From: Virgisporangium ochraceum
GTDB lineage: Bacteria > Actinomycetota > Actinomycetes > Mycobacteriales > Micromonosporaceae
Direction of reading: 5' to 3'
Length of the DNA: 64,000 bases
NCBI RefSeq assembly: GCF_016863655.1
Contig: NZ_BOPH01000073.1
Coordinates: forward strand, 62,001 to 126,000
Shown here: in pieces, positions 24,649 to 32,866 of the stretch
Position numbering within the stretch: position 1 is the stretch's first letter
Layout of the letters: every line of letters begins with the position of its first letter
The notes under the pieces: model-generated
The model's database searches: none
The model's input: only the letters and a program-made list of their open reading frames with translations
Told to the model about the DNA's origin: nothing
Position numbers and translations under genes: made by a program

Positions 24649-24682
24649 CAGGATTTGAACCTGTGACCTCTGGGTTACGAGC
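24649..24682 (-). other. left attachment-site candidate: tRNA-fMet segment copy
   Basis: These 34 bases equal 28431-28464 in the tRNA-fMet gene with one mismatch. They cover the anticodon loop to the T arm; the anticodon reads CGT instead of CAT. The acceptor and D-arm parts of the tRNA are missing or changed, so this is not the functional copy. It marks the left end of the island. Nearby AGGTCAAG (24639-24646) and CTTGACCT (24730-24737) could pair like an acceptor stem, so a decayed tRNA gene is the alternative. Confidence 0.7.
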
Positions 24683-25095
24683 AGGCCGGCGGGCGTCTCG
24701 CCTATCCCACGCCGACTCATCGATTCTGTCTTGACCTGCGACCGAGAGCTCGGTCGTCGCAGGCGTCTTCACCTGTGGGCCGCCGTGCCGACCCGAGTTG
24801 GCTACACATCTGGCTACAGCCAAGCGGTGCCCCCAGCGGAGGCGAAGCCAAGGTCCACGTGTCGGCGTAGCCCGGTCAACAAGATTGCCGAACGGTGGGC
24901 TCGCTCCAGTAAGTCTCCCCTGAAGGCGAGCCCCGGCCGCCGCAGTCGCCTGCCAGTCGACGCAATTCAAGATCTTAAGTACCTCAATAAACCTTCGCGT
25001 GAAGAAATATCACGTTTGATGGGTCCTTCCAGCGGCGGCTACGCTACGTAGCGGCCACCGACAGAGATCAACCGCCAGTTACCGTGGAGTCAACG
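24683..25095. other. non-coding left arm of the island
   Basis: No convincing gene is seen here; the longest frame (24731-25051, plus) has random-looking composition. The stretch holds the left 20-bp direct repeat (24800-24819) and a 12-bp palindrome CGCTACGTAGCG (25042-25053) about 43 bases before the TIR gene, which could be an operator. The operon promoter should lie in its last 100 bases, but no clear -35/-10 pair stands out. Confidence 0.5.
24800..24819. repeat. 20-bp direct repeat, left copy
   Basis: TGGCTACACATCTGGCTACA occurs here and, identically and in the same orientation, at 28350-28369. Each copy is itself built from two GGCTACA units 12 bases apart. Location just inside both island ends suggests arm-type integrase binding sites or the residue of two integrations. 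Confidence 0.75.
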
Positions 25096-25512
25096 ATGAC
25101 CATCCCTCGCGCCTTCCTCAGCTTTGATTTCGATCATGACGAGGTTTCAAAGCGCATGTTTGCAGGCCAATGCGCGAAAGACTCACCCACCCCTTTCAAT
25201 GTGTCCGACTGGTCGTCCAAAGCCGCCCTTCCGCAATCACAGTGGGAAAACCTGATCCGCCAGAAGATCAACAAGACCAACATGGTAATCGTCCTTGTGG
25301 GTCGCTACATGGCCAGCGCCACTGGCGTCACAAAAGAAATCGCGATGGCGAAAGCCCAGAACGTCCCAGTTTTTGGGGTTTACGTCGACAACGCAGGACC
25401 ATCGAGCACACTCCCGATCGGGCTTCAGCGCAACCGGACCGTGATCTGGACTTGGCCGAACGTTGGAAATCTCATCAAGCAGGGCATGCGAGAAGGAAAG
25501 AACGCACGGTGA
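25096..25512 (+). CDS. TIR-like signalling protein (Thoeris ThsB-type)
   Basis: This 138-residue protein starts at ATG 25096 behind GGAG. It has the MTH538/ThsB TIR-like fold: RAFLSFDFDHD at 5-15, FNVSDWS at 34-40, the strand NMVIVLVG at 62-69 and the helix TGVTKEIAMAKAQN, whose Glu81 fits the catalytic glutamate of NAD-consuming TIRs. In Thoeris, ThsB senses phage and makes a cyclic ADP-ribose-type signal. Its stop overlaps the start of the caspase-like gene (GTGA). It is the only plausible signal producer in the operon. Product identity is not visible from sequence. Confidence 0.85.
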   Translation: MTIPRAFLSFDFDHDEVSKRMFAGQCAKDSPTPFNVSDWSSKAALPQSQWENLIRQKINKTNMVIVLVGRYMASATGVTKEIAMAKAQNVPVFGVYVDNAGPSSTLPIGLQRNRTVIWTWPNVGNLIKQGMREGKNAR

Positions 25513-26462
25513 AGCGCGCGCTACTGGTCGGCGTTGACGACTACGCCAACTTCGGCGCGCTCTCCGGCTGCTGCAATGACGTTGTGGCACTCCACCCGCT
25601 CCTGTCGAGACATGCCGATGAGTCAAAGAACTTCGACTGTGTGACAATGCTTAGTTCGGGAGGTCCAGTCACGCGTGATGAACTATTAGAAGCAATCGAT
25701 CAGCTGTTGTCCCCTGCCGTCGATGTCGCCATATTCTACTTTGCCGGCCATGGACATCAACTGGCAAACGATGTGGCACTCGTGACGAGTGACGGCACCC
25801 CCACGACCCCCGGTGTCTTGTTCTCGGAGGTCTTGACCAAGATTGCCAATTCACCAATTCCCGAGGTAATTGTCATTCTCGACTGTTGCTTTTCAGGAGC
25901 AGCAGGAGGTGTCCCTCAACTCGGCGACTTGGCAACCTTCATCCGTCGCGGGACCTCCATACTTGCCGCAGCACGCGCCGATCAGACCGCATCTGAAACC
26001 CCAGCGGGACGAGGGATGTTCTCGACCTATCTCTGCGATGCACTCGAAGGAGGTGCGGCAGATATCTTGGGCAAAGTCACGGTCGCTGGGGTTTACGCAC
26101 ACCTATCAGAGATGTTCGGAGCATGGGATCAGCGGCCCACGTTCAAGGCAAACATAGATCGCTTGCACGATCTTCGGCGGACGCTCCCCGCCATGGAACT
26201 GGTGCAGCTCCGCCATATGATGAAGCTCTTTCCAAGGTCGGATTTCGTGTTTCCTCTGAGCCCGTCCTATGAACCGGACGTTTTACCTCACGACGAAAAG
26301 AACGAGGCCGATTTTGCCATTCTTCAGAAAGGTCGCGATGCAAAGCTTCTTCGACCTGTTGGCGAGAAGCACCTCTACTACGCGGCCGTAAACTCTAAGG
26401 CATGCGAGTTAACCGCGCTCGGTAGACACTACTGGATTCTCATCGATAGAGACTTAATATGA
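25509..26462 (+). CDS. caspase-like (C14) protease effector
   Basis: This 317-residue protein starts at GTG 25509. The caspase-hemoglobinase core has the catalytic His81 in FYFAGHGHQ and Cys127 in LDCCFSG. After the core (about residue 215) comes a separate C-terminal domain with HLYYAAVNSKACELTALGRHYW, a module seen in other bacterial caspase-like proteins and possibly a ligand-sensing or winged-helix unit. A TIR gene directly followed by a caspase-like gene is the described type IV Thoeris layout, in which the TIR signal activates the protease. It lacks a signal peptide, so it acts in the cytosol. The SLOG gene start overlaps its stop. Confidence 0.87.
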   Translation: MKRALLVGVDDYANFGALSGCCNDVVALHPLLSRHADESKNFDCVTMLSSGGPVTRDELLEAIDQLLSPAVDVAIFYFAGHGHQLANDVALVTSDGTPTTPGVLFSEVLTKIANSPIPEVIVILDCCFSGAAGGVPQLGDLATFIRRGTSILAAARADQTASETPAGRGMFSTYLCDALEGGAADILGKVTVAGVYAHLSEMFGAWDQRPTFKANIDRLHDLRRTLPAMELVQLRHMMKLFPRSDFVFPLSPSYEPDVLPHDEKNEADFAILQKGRDAKLLRPVGEKHLYYAAVNSKACELTALGRHYWILIDRDLI

Positions 26463-26938
26463 CAATACTTGGCGTATCGGGCCACCAGCGCTTACCTGCC
26501 CGAGGAAGAGACTTCATCATATCGGAGGTCAAGAAGATACTGAACTCCGCCGAACGACCATTGATTGGTGTCGGCTGCCTGGCGGCAGGTGCAGATCAGC
26601 TCTTCGCTCGCCTAATTCTAGAGTCGGGCGGCGATCTTAGAGCGGTAATACCATGCCGCGAGTACGAACAGACGTTCTCAACGCCGTCCGAAAGAGACAA
26701 CTACCTGAGCCTTCTTGGGTTTGCCACTCAGGTCGTTTCGCTGACCAACTATCCTTGTGGCGAGAAGGCCTTTATGGAGGCCGGCCGCGAGATCGTTCGG
26801 GAGTCAGAATCCTTAGTTGCAATTTGGGATGGAATGCCAGCTCGCGGCCTTGGCGGAACCGCAGATGTAGTCGAATATGCGCGCAAGCTTTCGCTCGAGG
26901 TCACTGTCGTATGGCCCGCCGGAGTGCGCAGACCATAG
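26459..26938 (+). CDS. SLOG-domain (LOG/DprA-like Rossmann) nucleotide-binding protein
   Basis: This 159-residue single-domain protein overlaps the caspase-like stop (ATGA). It begins TILGVSGHQRLP, followed by VGCLAAGADQLFARL and the phosphate-binding GLGGTADVVEYAR, which together define the SLOG superfamily. In type I Thoeris the ligand sensor of ThsA is a SLOG domain. Here it is free-standing and translationally coupled to the effector, so a sensor, carrier or damping sponge for the TIR product is plausible. It could instead be an enzyme acting on the nucleotide, as LOG proteins do. I rank a sensor/regulator role first. Confidence 0.82.
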   Translation: MTILGVSGHQRLPARGRDFIISEVKKILNSAERPLIGVGCLAAGADQLFARLILESGGDLRAVIPCREYEQTFSTPSERDNYLSLLGFATQVVSLTNYPCGEKAFMEAGREIVRESESLVAIWDGMPARGLGGTADVVEYARKLSLEVTVVWPAGVRRP

Positions 26939-27141
26939 ATTGTTTACTGCTGTACTCCCACAGGTCAGCAGGACGACCTATGAGGCGCAGGGGTTTGCTG
27001 GGCGCAGCGTGGACAAGCTGAGCCTGGTCAACCGTCAGGCCAGCGCGCATCGCCTTGGGCGCTCCGGCGACACCATCACTCCTTTCCAATATCAACCACG
27101 GCGACCGAGATGCCGGACGCCAGGGATAGTAGAAGGTTGAA

Positions 27142-28050
27142 ATGCCTTTTAGTGCTGTCGTGAGTCAGCTTCTGATTTCGTGTCCTGGTGACGTCACCGA
27201 ATCCGATCTCGCCGTGGTTCGAAACGCAATCACCCGCTGGAACGGTACATACGGGGAGCGCTTTGGCGCCGTCGTATTGCCCGTGTCGTGGAACCACAAC
27301 GCGGCGGCCGAGTTCGGGCGACCCCCTCAGGAATCGATCAATGAACAGTTGGTCGACCGTTGCGACATATGCATTGCGATATTCGCTAATCGTATCGGTA
27401 CACCAACGGCCTCGACCGAGTCGGGAACCACCGAAGAGATCGACCGAGTTAACAAGAACGGCGGGTACGTAGGAATTCTTCGTTCGGTCCGGCCCGCCGA
27501 CACGCGGAGCATAGACCCTGACCAACTAGGCAGGTTGAGGAACTACCTAGACGACATAAAGACCAACTCTCTCGTCCTCGAATACGAGGATAATGTCACC
27601 TTGGCCGCGAACGTCGAGCAGATCCTAGTCGCCGCCGTTTCAAGGAATCGAGGACGTGCTGAGGTGCAACTAGCCTCTCCCTCAGCCGCGAAGGCACAGT
27701 ACGCCGAGATCTGGCCGCGGACGACTTCCGAGGAAAAGGTCCGCACAAATTCCAGGGGTCAAGTGAGTTCCAGCCGAAACTGGTATATCGCGCTTTTCAA
27801 CTCCGGAAAGGCGCCAGCGCGAAACGTTAAATTCGACGTGAAGGACGAACGGTCGGGCGACGATGTTCCGTGGCGAATCATCGTTAGCGATGTTGACACA
27901 CCTTTCGATGTTGCGGTTCTTGCGCCAAACAGCGAGGTGCGCTTTCCGGTTGCTTTAGGTATGGGCATGCCAGTCCAGGCTCGTTGCGTTGTAACCTGGG
28001 ACGATGATCGCGGACGGCAGACCAACGAGGCAACGATCCGCTTAGTCTAG
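27142..28050 (+). CDS. DUF4062-domain protein with C-terminal beta-sandwich
   Basis: This 302-residue protein starts at ATG 27142 after AAGG. Residues 8-100 carry the DUF4062 signature: LISCPGDVTESDLAVVR, LPVSWNHNAAAEFG, RPPQESINEQLVDRCD and IAIFANRIGTPTASTESGTTEEID. DUF4062 is a TIR-like Rossmann domain often found at the head of prokaryotic immune and STAND proteins. The last 110 residues (WYIALFNSGKAPARNV onward) look like an immunoglobulin-like sandwich. It follows the TIR operon by 203 bases on the same strand and may be a separate defence gene or an accessory of the system. Confidence 0.8.
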   Translation: MPFSAVVSQLLISCPGDVTESDLAVVRNAITRWNGTYGERFGAVVLPVSWNHNAAAEFGRPPQESINEQLVDRCDICIAIFANRIGTPTASTESGTTEEIDRVNKNGGYVGILRSVRPADTRSIDPDQLGRLRNYLDDIKTNSLVLEYEDNVTLAANVEQILVAAVSRNRGRAEVQLASPSAAKAQYAEIWPRTTSEEKVRTNSRGQVSSSRNWYIALFNSGKAPARNVKFDVKDERSGDDVPWRIIVSDVDTPFDVAVLAPNSEVRFPVALGMGMPVQARCVVTWDDDRGRQTNEATIRLV

Positions 28051-28381
28051 GCACGGCCAATAGGAATTTCCGCTTCGCCTGAAAGGAAGATTGAGGAGCC
28101 GAGCCAAGTCCTTCGCTTGCAAGGTAGATAGCTGACTCTTGCCGGGCGAAACCCGTTTGTGCGCCTCGTAACCGACCGCCTCGACTGCATTCGCACTTCC
28201 CATGCCGCAGACCGAGCGCCGAGATCGGCTGGAAGGCGCCCACGTCATCTCACGTGCGTCAAGCCCGTTAATAGGCGAGCCGGAGCGCTTCGCCGAGGGC
28301 GGTATGAGCGTGGCGGGCCTGCTCAAAGCCGCCTCGTTCTCGGGACGGCTGGCTACACATCTGGCTACACCAGACGCGAAG
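28051..28381. other. non-coding right arm of the island
   Basis: No credible gene is visible. A plus-strand frame (28202-28462) runs into the tRNA gene and ends in GFEPVTSGL, a well-known artefact of translating tRNA sequence. The right 20-bp direct repeat is at 28350-28369. Confidence 0.5.
28350..28369. repeat. 20-bp direct repeat, right copy
   Basis: This copy is identical to 24800-24819. It lies 61 bases inside the right attachment-site candidate. Confidence 0.75.
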
Positions 28382-28412
28382 ACGGCCTTCCAGATGATCT
28401 CTGGAAGGCCGT
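28382..28412 (-). terminator. terminator of the tRNA-fMet gene (possibly bidirectional)
   Basis: ACGGCCTTCCAG (28382-28393) and CTGGAAGGCCGT (28401-28412) pair perfectly over 12 bases with a 7-base loop, 7 bases beyond the tRNA 3' end. The plus strand continues TTT after the stem, so it can also end the island transcript. Confidence 0.75.
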
Positions 28413-28418
28413 TTCCGG

Positions 28419-28495
28419 TGGTAGCGGGGACAGGATTTGAACCTGTGACCTCTGGGTTATGAGCCCAGCGAGCTACCGAGCTGCTCCACCCCGCG
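28419..28495 (-). tRNA. initiator tRNA-fMet (CAT)
   Basis: The 77-base gene includes an encoded CCA end. The anticodon is CAT, flanked by three G-C pairs in the anticodon stem (GGG/CCC), and the acceptor starts with C1 opposite T72, unpaired; both are marks of the initiator. The T arm reads ACAGGTTCAAATCCTGT. It restores an intact tRNA at the right end of the island. Confidence 0.95.
28431..28464 (-). other. right attachment-site candidate within tRNA-fMet
   Basis: This is the 34-bp segment from anticodon loop to T arm that recurs at 24649-24682 with one mismatch. It is the usual target zone of tyrosine integrases in tRNA genes. Confidence 0.7.
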
Positions 28496-28623
28496 TCGCT
28501 GGGATAACTCTAGCGCACGCCCTCACCCACCACCAAACCGGCTCCCCACCAGGCAAGACCCACGGAAAACGCCGCCCGCGCCCCCGGCGAGGGGCACGGA
28601 CGGCGTATCCGTCTGGACGGGGG

Positions 28624-31611
28624 TCAGCCCGGTGGGGCCGAGGACGCCGGAGCCGATGGCGGGGCCGAGGCACCCGGCGAGCCCGACGGTGGCGTGGACG
28701 GGGTGGCGCTGCCGGCCGCCGCAGCGGCCTTCTGGGCCTCCTCGAAGGCCTTCATCGCCTCGTCCAGCTGTTTCAGGGCCCGGCCGTAGCGTTCGAAGTC
28801 GCCGGACTGCTGGGCGGCCCGTACTTCGGCGATCGCCGTCTGGACGTTGGCCGCCGCCGTCACCAGGGCCTGGTTGGCGCCCGGCTGGGTGCCGTTCGAC
28901 GGGGGCGGCTGGGTACCGGACGGAGGCTGGGCCTGGCCGGCCGGTGGTCGGCCGTTGTTGGCCTGGGTCACCAGGCCCTCGAGGCCGGCCTGCAAGGTGT
29001 TGGCGTAGGCGGCGTAGTCACCGAAGTTGACCAGCACCTTGTTCAGGAACGGGAACGAGTTGTCCTGGCTCGTCGACCGGATGTAGAGCGGCTGGACGTA
29101 CAGCATGCCGCCGGCTATCGGTAGCGACAGCAGGTTGCCGAACACGGGTCTGGAGTCGCTGGACTCGAGCAGGGTGATGTCCTGCCTCGCCTGGTCCTGG
29201 TTGACCATCTTCTGGTGGACCTGCGCCGGACCCTGGATGTTCGTGTTGTCGGGTAGCTCGTAGACCTGCAGCACCGGCTTGCCGTCGACGTAGTACCCGC
29301 TCACCAGCGCGGCCAGGTTGGCCCGGTTCCTCGGCACCACGGCAGCGGTGAGCTGGAAGTTCAGGTCGTCCTGCTGGGGCATCTTGGCGAGCACGTAGTA
29401 CGGCGGCTGCTTCTCCTGGCCGTTGTTGGCCGGGTCGGCCGGCACCTGCCAGAAGTCCTGCTGCGAGAAGAACTCGTTCGGCGCCGTCACGTGGAACCGG
29501 GAGAGCAGGTCACGCTGGACCTTGAACTGGTCGACCGGGTAGCGCAGGTGGTCGGTGAGCTCCCGGGGAATCTGGCTGCTCGGCTTGACCAGCTTGCCGC
29601 CGAACGCCTTGTTCCACGCCCGCAGCACCGGGTCGCTGTCGTCGAACGAGTACAGGGTGACGGTGCCGTCGTACGCGTCGACCGTGGCCTTCACCGAGTT
29701 GCGCAGGTAGTTGATGTCCTGCCGCTGCTGCGCGAACGTGCCCTCACCGGTGGTCGCATCGGTGGTGGCACCCCGCAGATCGACCTTGGTGGAGTACGGG
29801 TAGGTCGAGGCGGTGGTGTACCCGTCGACGATCCACAGGACACGACCGTTGACCACCGCCGGGTACGGGTCGCCGTCGATCGTGAGGAACGGTGCGACCT
29901 TCTCGACCCGCGCCCGCGGCTCACGCACGTACATGAGCTTCGAGTTCTCGTTGAACACGCTGGAGAGCAGGAAGTTGGTCTCCCGCAGGTGGGTGGCGTA
30001 GAGGATGCGACGTGACATCGAGCCGACGTCGATGCCGCCCTTGCCGTCGTACGTGAAGTACTGGTCGGTGTTTCCGCTCGGGCGGTCGAACTCGGAGTCG
30101 TTGCCACCGGTCTTGCCGACGATCGCGTACTCGCTCATCTGCTCGCCGTAGTACACACGCGGCTGCGAGGTCGGAATCTGCTCCGTGGCCGACTGGCATT
30201 CCTCCGTCCCCTGGGTCTGCTGCTCACCGAGGAAGCCGGAGACGAAGTACGGCAGCCCGCCGCAGACCAGCCGGTTGGCCGGCGCCGCGACGAACCCGTA
30301 CCCGTGGGTGAACACGGTGTGCTTGTTCTGCCAGTTGCTCTGGGTCGCGCTCAGCTTGTTGTAGTTGATCTCGCGGACGCCGACCACGTAGTCCTGCGTC
30401 TTGCCGCCGACCTCGTAGCGGTCGATGTCGAGCTTCTCGGCGAACTCGTAGAAGCCACGCACCTGCTGCTTCTGCGTGTAGGTGTCGTTGACCACGGCCG
30501 GGTCGAGCAGCCGCACGTTCGGCACCGTGGTGGTGTCGGTGAGCAGCTCGCCCGGTGGCACGGTCACGTCGGCCTTGTACTGCTCCGTCTTGACGTCGGT
30601 GATCCCGTACGCCGCCCGCGTGCCGTTGATGCTGTATTGGATGTACGGGCTCTCCTTCTCGCGCGGGCTCGGCTTGACGGTGAACGACTGCACACCGGCC
30701 GGGATGATCCCGCCGATCACCACCGCCGAGATTCCGAGGAGCGCCAGCGCCACGCCGGGCCACACGAGGTTGCGGGCGAACGCGTTGGAGAACACCAGGA
30801 TCGCGACCGCGACCACGAGCGAGATCCAGGCCAGGATCTCCTTCGCCGGCAACAGCGCGCTGATCGCGGTGTAGGAGGCCCCGTTGAGGTTGTCGACGCT
30901 CGGGTTCGACCCGAGCAGCAGGCCGCGCCGGTCGAGGAAGTAGGCGGCGGCCTTCAGGAGCACGAACGCGGCCACCAGAGCGGTGAGGTGCGCGCGGGCC
31001 GCCGGGGTCATGCGGTCGCCGGCGCCCTGCAGGCGCACGCCGCCGAGCAGGTAGTGCAGGCCCAGCGCACCGAGCAGGGAGACGACCACCGCGAAGAAGC
31101 CGACGCCGAGCAGGTACCGGTAGAAGGGGTACTCGAAGATGTAGAAGCTGACGTCGACGCCGAAGTGCGGGTCACGGACGCCGAACGAGCCGCCGTTGGT
31201 GAACAGCAGCCACTGCTGCCACCGGTTCTGCGCGGCGATACCGGCGAACAGACCGATGAGACCCGCGATGAGCGCGATCCAGGTGCCCATGCGGGGAAGC
31301 AGGAACATCCGGTAGCGGTCGAGCGCGTGCTGCTCGGCGGAGTGGGGACGCAGCAGCGGGCGCATCCGGTAGGCCAGCCACAGGTTGACCGCCACGATCA
31401 GCCCGACGCCGAGCCCGAACGTCGCCAGCAGGAGTGCCCGGGTGGTGAGGATGCCGCTGTAGACATCGGTGTAGCCGGTTTCGTCGAACCACAGCCAGTC
31501 GGCCCAGATATCGAAGGCGCGGTCGGTGACCGCGATGAGCACAAGCAGCACGGCGAGGACGACCAGGGTGACCCTGCCCCGCCGGCTGACGCGGGACAAG
31601 GGGGTGCGCAT
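28624..31611 (-). CDS. UPF0182-family large membrane protein
   Basis: This 995-residue protein starts at ATG 31611. Seven or so membrane helices occupy residues 15-330, including the conserved DWLWFDETGYTDVYSGIL, and the remaining 600 residues form a large extracytoplasmic domain (KPSPREKESPYIQYSINGTR, VWIVDGYTT-like segment, NEFFSQQDFWQVPADP). The last 100 residues are Pro/Ser/Ala-rich and helical. It is the homologue of Rv3193c/Rv0064. The molecular role is unknown. It is followed downstream by the tRNA-fMet gene on the same strand. Confidence 0.92.
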   Translation of the reverse strand: MRTPLSRVSRRGRVTLVVLAVLLVLIAVTDRAFDIWADWLWFDETGYTDVYSGILTTRALLLATFGLGVGLIVAVNLWLAYRMRPLLRPHSAEQHALDRYRMFLLPRMGTWIALIAGLIGLFAGIAAQNRWQQWLLFTNGGSFGVRDPHFGVDVSFYIFEYPFYRYLLGVGFFAVVVSLLGALGLHYLLGGVRLQGAGDRMTPAARAHLTALVAAFVLLKAAAYFLDRRGLLLGSNPSVDNLNGASYTAISALLPAKEILAWISLVVAVAILVFSNAFARNLVWPGVALALLGISAVVIGGIIPAGVQSFTVKPSPREKESPYIQYSINGTRAAYGITDVKTEQYKADVTVPPGELLTDTTTVPNVRLLDPAVVNDTYTQKQQVRGFYEFAEKLDIDRYEVGGKTQDYVVGVREINYNKLSATQSNWQNKHTVFTHGYGFVAAPANRLVCGGLPYFVSGFLGEQQTQGTEECQSATEQIPTSQPRVYYGEQMSEYAIVGKTGGNDSEFDRPSGNTDQYFTYDGKGGIDVGSMSRRILYATHLRETNFLLSSVFNENSKLMYVREPRARVEKVAPFLTIDGDPYPAVVNGRVLWIVDGYTTASTYPYSTKVDLRGATTDATTGEGTFAQQRQDINYLRNSVKATVDAYDGTVTLYSFDDSDPVLRAWNKAFGGKLVKPSSQIPRELTDHLRYPVDQFKVQRDLLSRFHVTAPNEFFSQQDFWQVPADPANNGQEKQPPYYVLAKMPQQDDLNFQLTAAVVPRNRANLAALVSGYYVDGKPVLQVYELPDNTNIQGPAQVHQKMVNQDQARQDITLLESSDSRPVFGNLLSLPIAGGMLYVQPLYIRSTSQDNSFPFLNKVLVNFGDYAAYANTLQAGLEGLVTQANNGRPPAGQAQPPSGTQPPPSNGTQPGANQALVTAAANVQTAIAEVRAAQQSGDFERYGRALKQLDEAMKAFEEAQKAAAAAGSATPSTPPSGSPGASAPPSAPASSAPPG

Positions 31612-31747
31612 TACCACGATGACTCCCTGCAGAGGCTCCCCGAACGGGCACCAGCGTAGCCACCCAGTCTGACAGCGGGAGGCCGTGCCGGTACGCACGG
31701 TCGAGAAAGTGCCTAAACCACCAGAAAACCGGACGGGAAAATGGAGC

Positions 31748-32764
31748 TCAGCAGAGCGCCGGGGTGCGCTTCTCGCGCAGCGCCTGCAGTGCGTTGAGCG
31801 CGTCGTCGATAGTCGCGACGCGGTAGATCGGCAGCCCCGGCACGGCGTTGGCCTTGGCCTCGGCGCAGTTGGCCGCCGGCGCGAGGAACACGGTTGCCTT
31901 GTCGCGCTTGGCTCCCCGCAGCTTCTGCGGGATGCCGCCGATCGCGCCGATGTTGCCCTCGTCGTCGATCGTGCCGGTGCCGGCGATCCGGATGCCGCCG
32001 GTCAGGTCGACCGGATCGACCTTGTCGATTACGCCCAGCGCGAACATCAGCCCGGCCGACGGGCCACCGATCCGGTCGAGGTCGAACTTCACGTCGAACG
32101 GCGCCGGCTGCTTGTGCTCGATGACGACGCCGAGCCGGGGCGACCCGTCCTCGGCCTTGGCGGTGGCGACCCCGGCGACCGCCGCGACGCCGTCGCGGGT
32201 GTAGCCGACCTGCAGCACGGTGCCGGCCGGCTTGGCCCGCACCAGGTCACGCAGCTTCTGGCTGGACGTCACCGTCGTGCCGTCGATCGTGGTGATGACG
32301 TCGCCGGGCTTGAGCGTCGCCTCGGCCGGCGAGCCGCCCGCGACCTCGGTGACCGTCACCAGCACCGGGAACCCCAGCTTGCGCAGCGCGACCGTCTCCG
32401 CGCTGGTCTGCGACGCCCGGAACGAGTTCGCGTTCTCCTGGTCGACCTGCTCCTCGGTCTTGTCGGGCGGGTAGACCAGGTCGCGCGGTACCACCGAGCT
32501 GTCACCGCTGATCCAGCCGCGCACGGCGTCGAGCAGCGTCAGGTTGTCGCGGACATTGACGGTCGTGAGCCGCAACTGCCCGGCGGACGGCGTTTCGGCG
32601 CGGCCCTCGATCGTGATGATGGGCTTGTTGCCGTGCGAACCGAGCGTGTTCTCGGTGGGACCGGGGCCGAGTTCGACGTACGGAACCGGCGCCGTGCCCG
32701 CCTGCCAGATGAGCAGCAACAGCAGCACGGCACCCAGAAGAAGGGTGGCTCCGCGACGTCCCAT
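31748..32764 (-). CDS. YlbL-type PDZ and Lon-like serine protease
   Basis: This 338-residue membrane-anchored protease has an N-terminal helix (TLLLGAVLLLLLIW), a PDZ domain at about 125-215 and a Lon catalytic domain with Ser236 in GGPSAGLMF and Lys281 in GGIPQK. This Ser-Lys dyad is intact. The family (Rv3194c) faces outside the cytoplasm and takes part in envelope quality control. ATG 32764 was preferred over GTG 32794, as the membrane segment then starts within 10 residues. It is divergent from the zincin_2 gene. Confidence 0.9.
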   Translation of the reverse strand: MGRRGATLLLGAVLLLLLIWQAGTAPVPYVELGPGPTENTLGSHGNKPIITIEGRAETPSAGQLRLTTVNVRDNLTLLDAVRGWISGDSSVVPRDLVYPPDKTEEQVDQENANSFRASQTSAETVALRKLGFPVLVTVTEVAGGSPAEATLKPGDVITTIDGTTVTSSQKLRDLVRAKPAGTVLQVGYTRDGVAAVAGVATAKAEDGSPRLGVVIEHKQPAPFDVKFDLDRIGGPSAGLMFALGVIDKVDPVDLTGGIRIAGTGTIDDEGNIGAIGGIPQKLRGAKRDKATVFLAPAANCAEAKANAVPGLPIYRVATIDDALNALQALREKRTPALC

Positions 32765-32866
32765 GGCGGCGACTCTATCCGTCACGCGCACCACGCAGTG
32801 TCAAGCCCTGAGCGTATTCACAGCCGGGGCACAGCCAGCGCCAACCCGGCGGCGTACGGTTGACGG

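Larger units (their letters stand above)
24649..28464. mobile_element. tRNA-fMet-associated genomic (defence) island without integrase
   Basis: The 3.8-kb segment is bounded by the 34-bp tRNA repeats and is clearly less GC-rich than its flanks, with many A/T-ending codons. A second pair of 20-bp direct repeats lies just inside the ends. Cargo is TIR, caspase-like, SLOG and DUF4062 genes, all on the plus strand. No integrase or excisionase is left, so the element is either mobilised in trans or a degraded remnant. Confidence 0.72.

Noticed and set aside
24639..24737. Functional tRNA gene in the left island end
   Set aside because: The T arm and part of the anticodon arm match tRNA-fMet, and AGGTCAAG/CTTGACCT could pair as an acceptor. 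The anticodon stem does not pair and the distance is 97 bases without a proper variable arm, so I treat it as an attachment remnant.
28202..28462. 86-codon frame ending in the tRNA gene
   Set aside because: The end GFEPVTSGL is translated tRNA sequence, a familiar artefact; the upstream part has no protein character or ribosome site.
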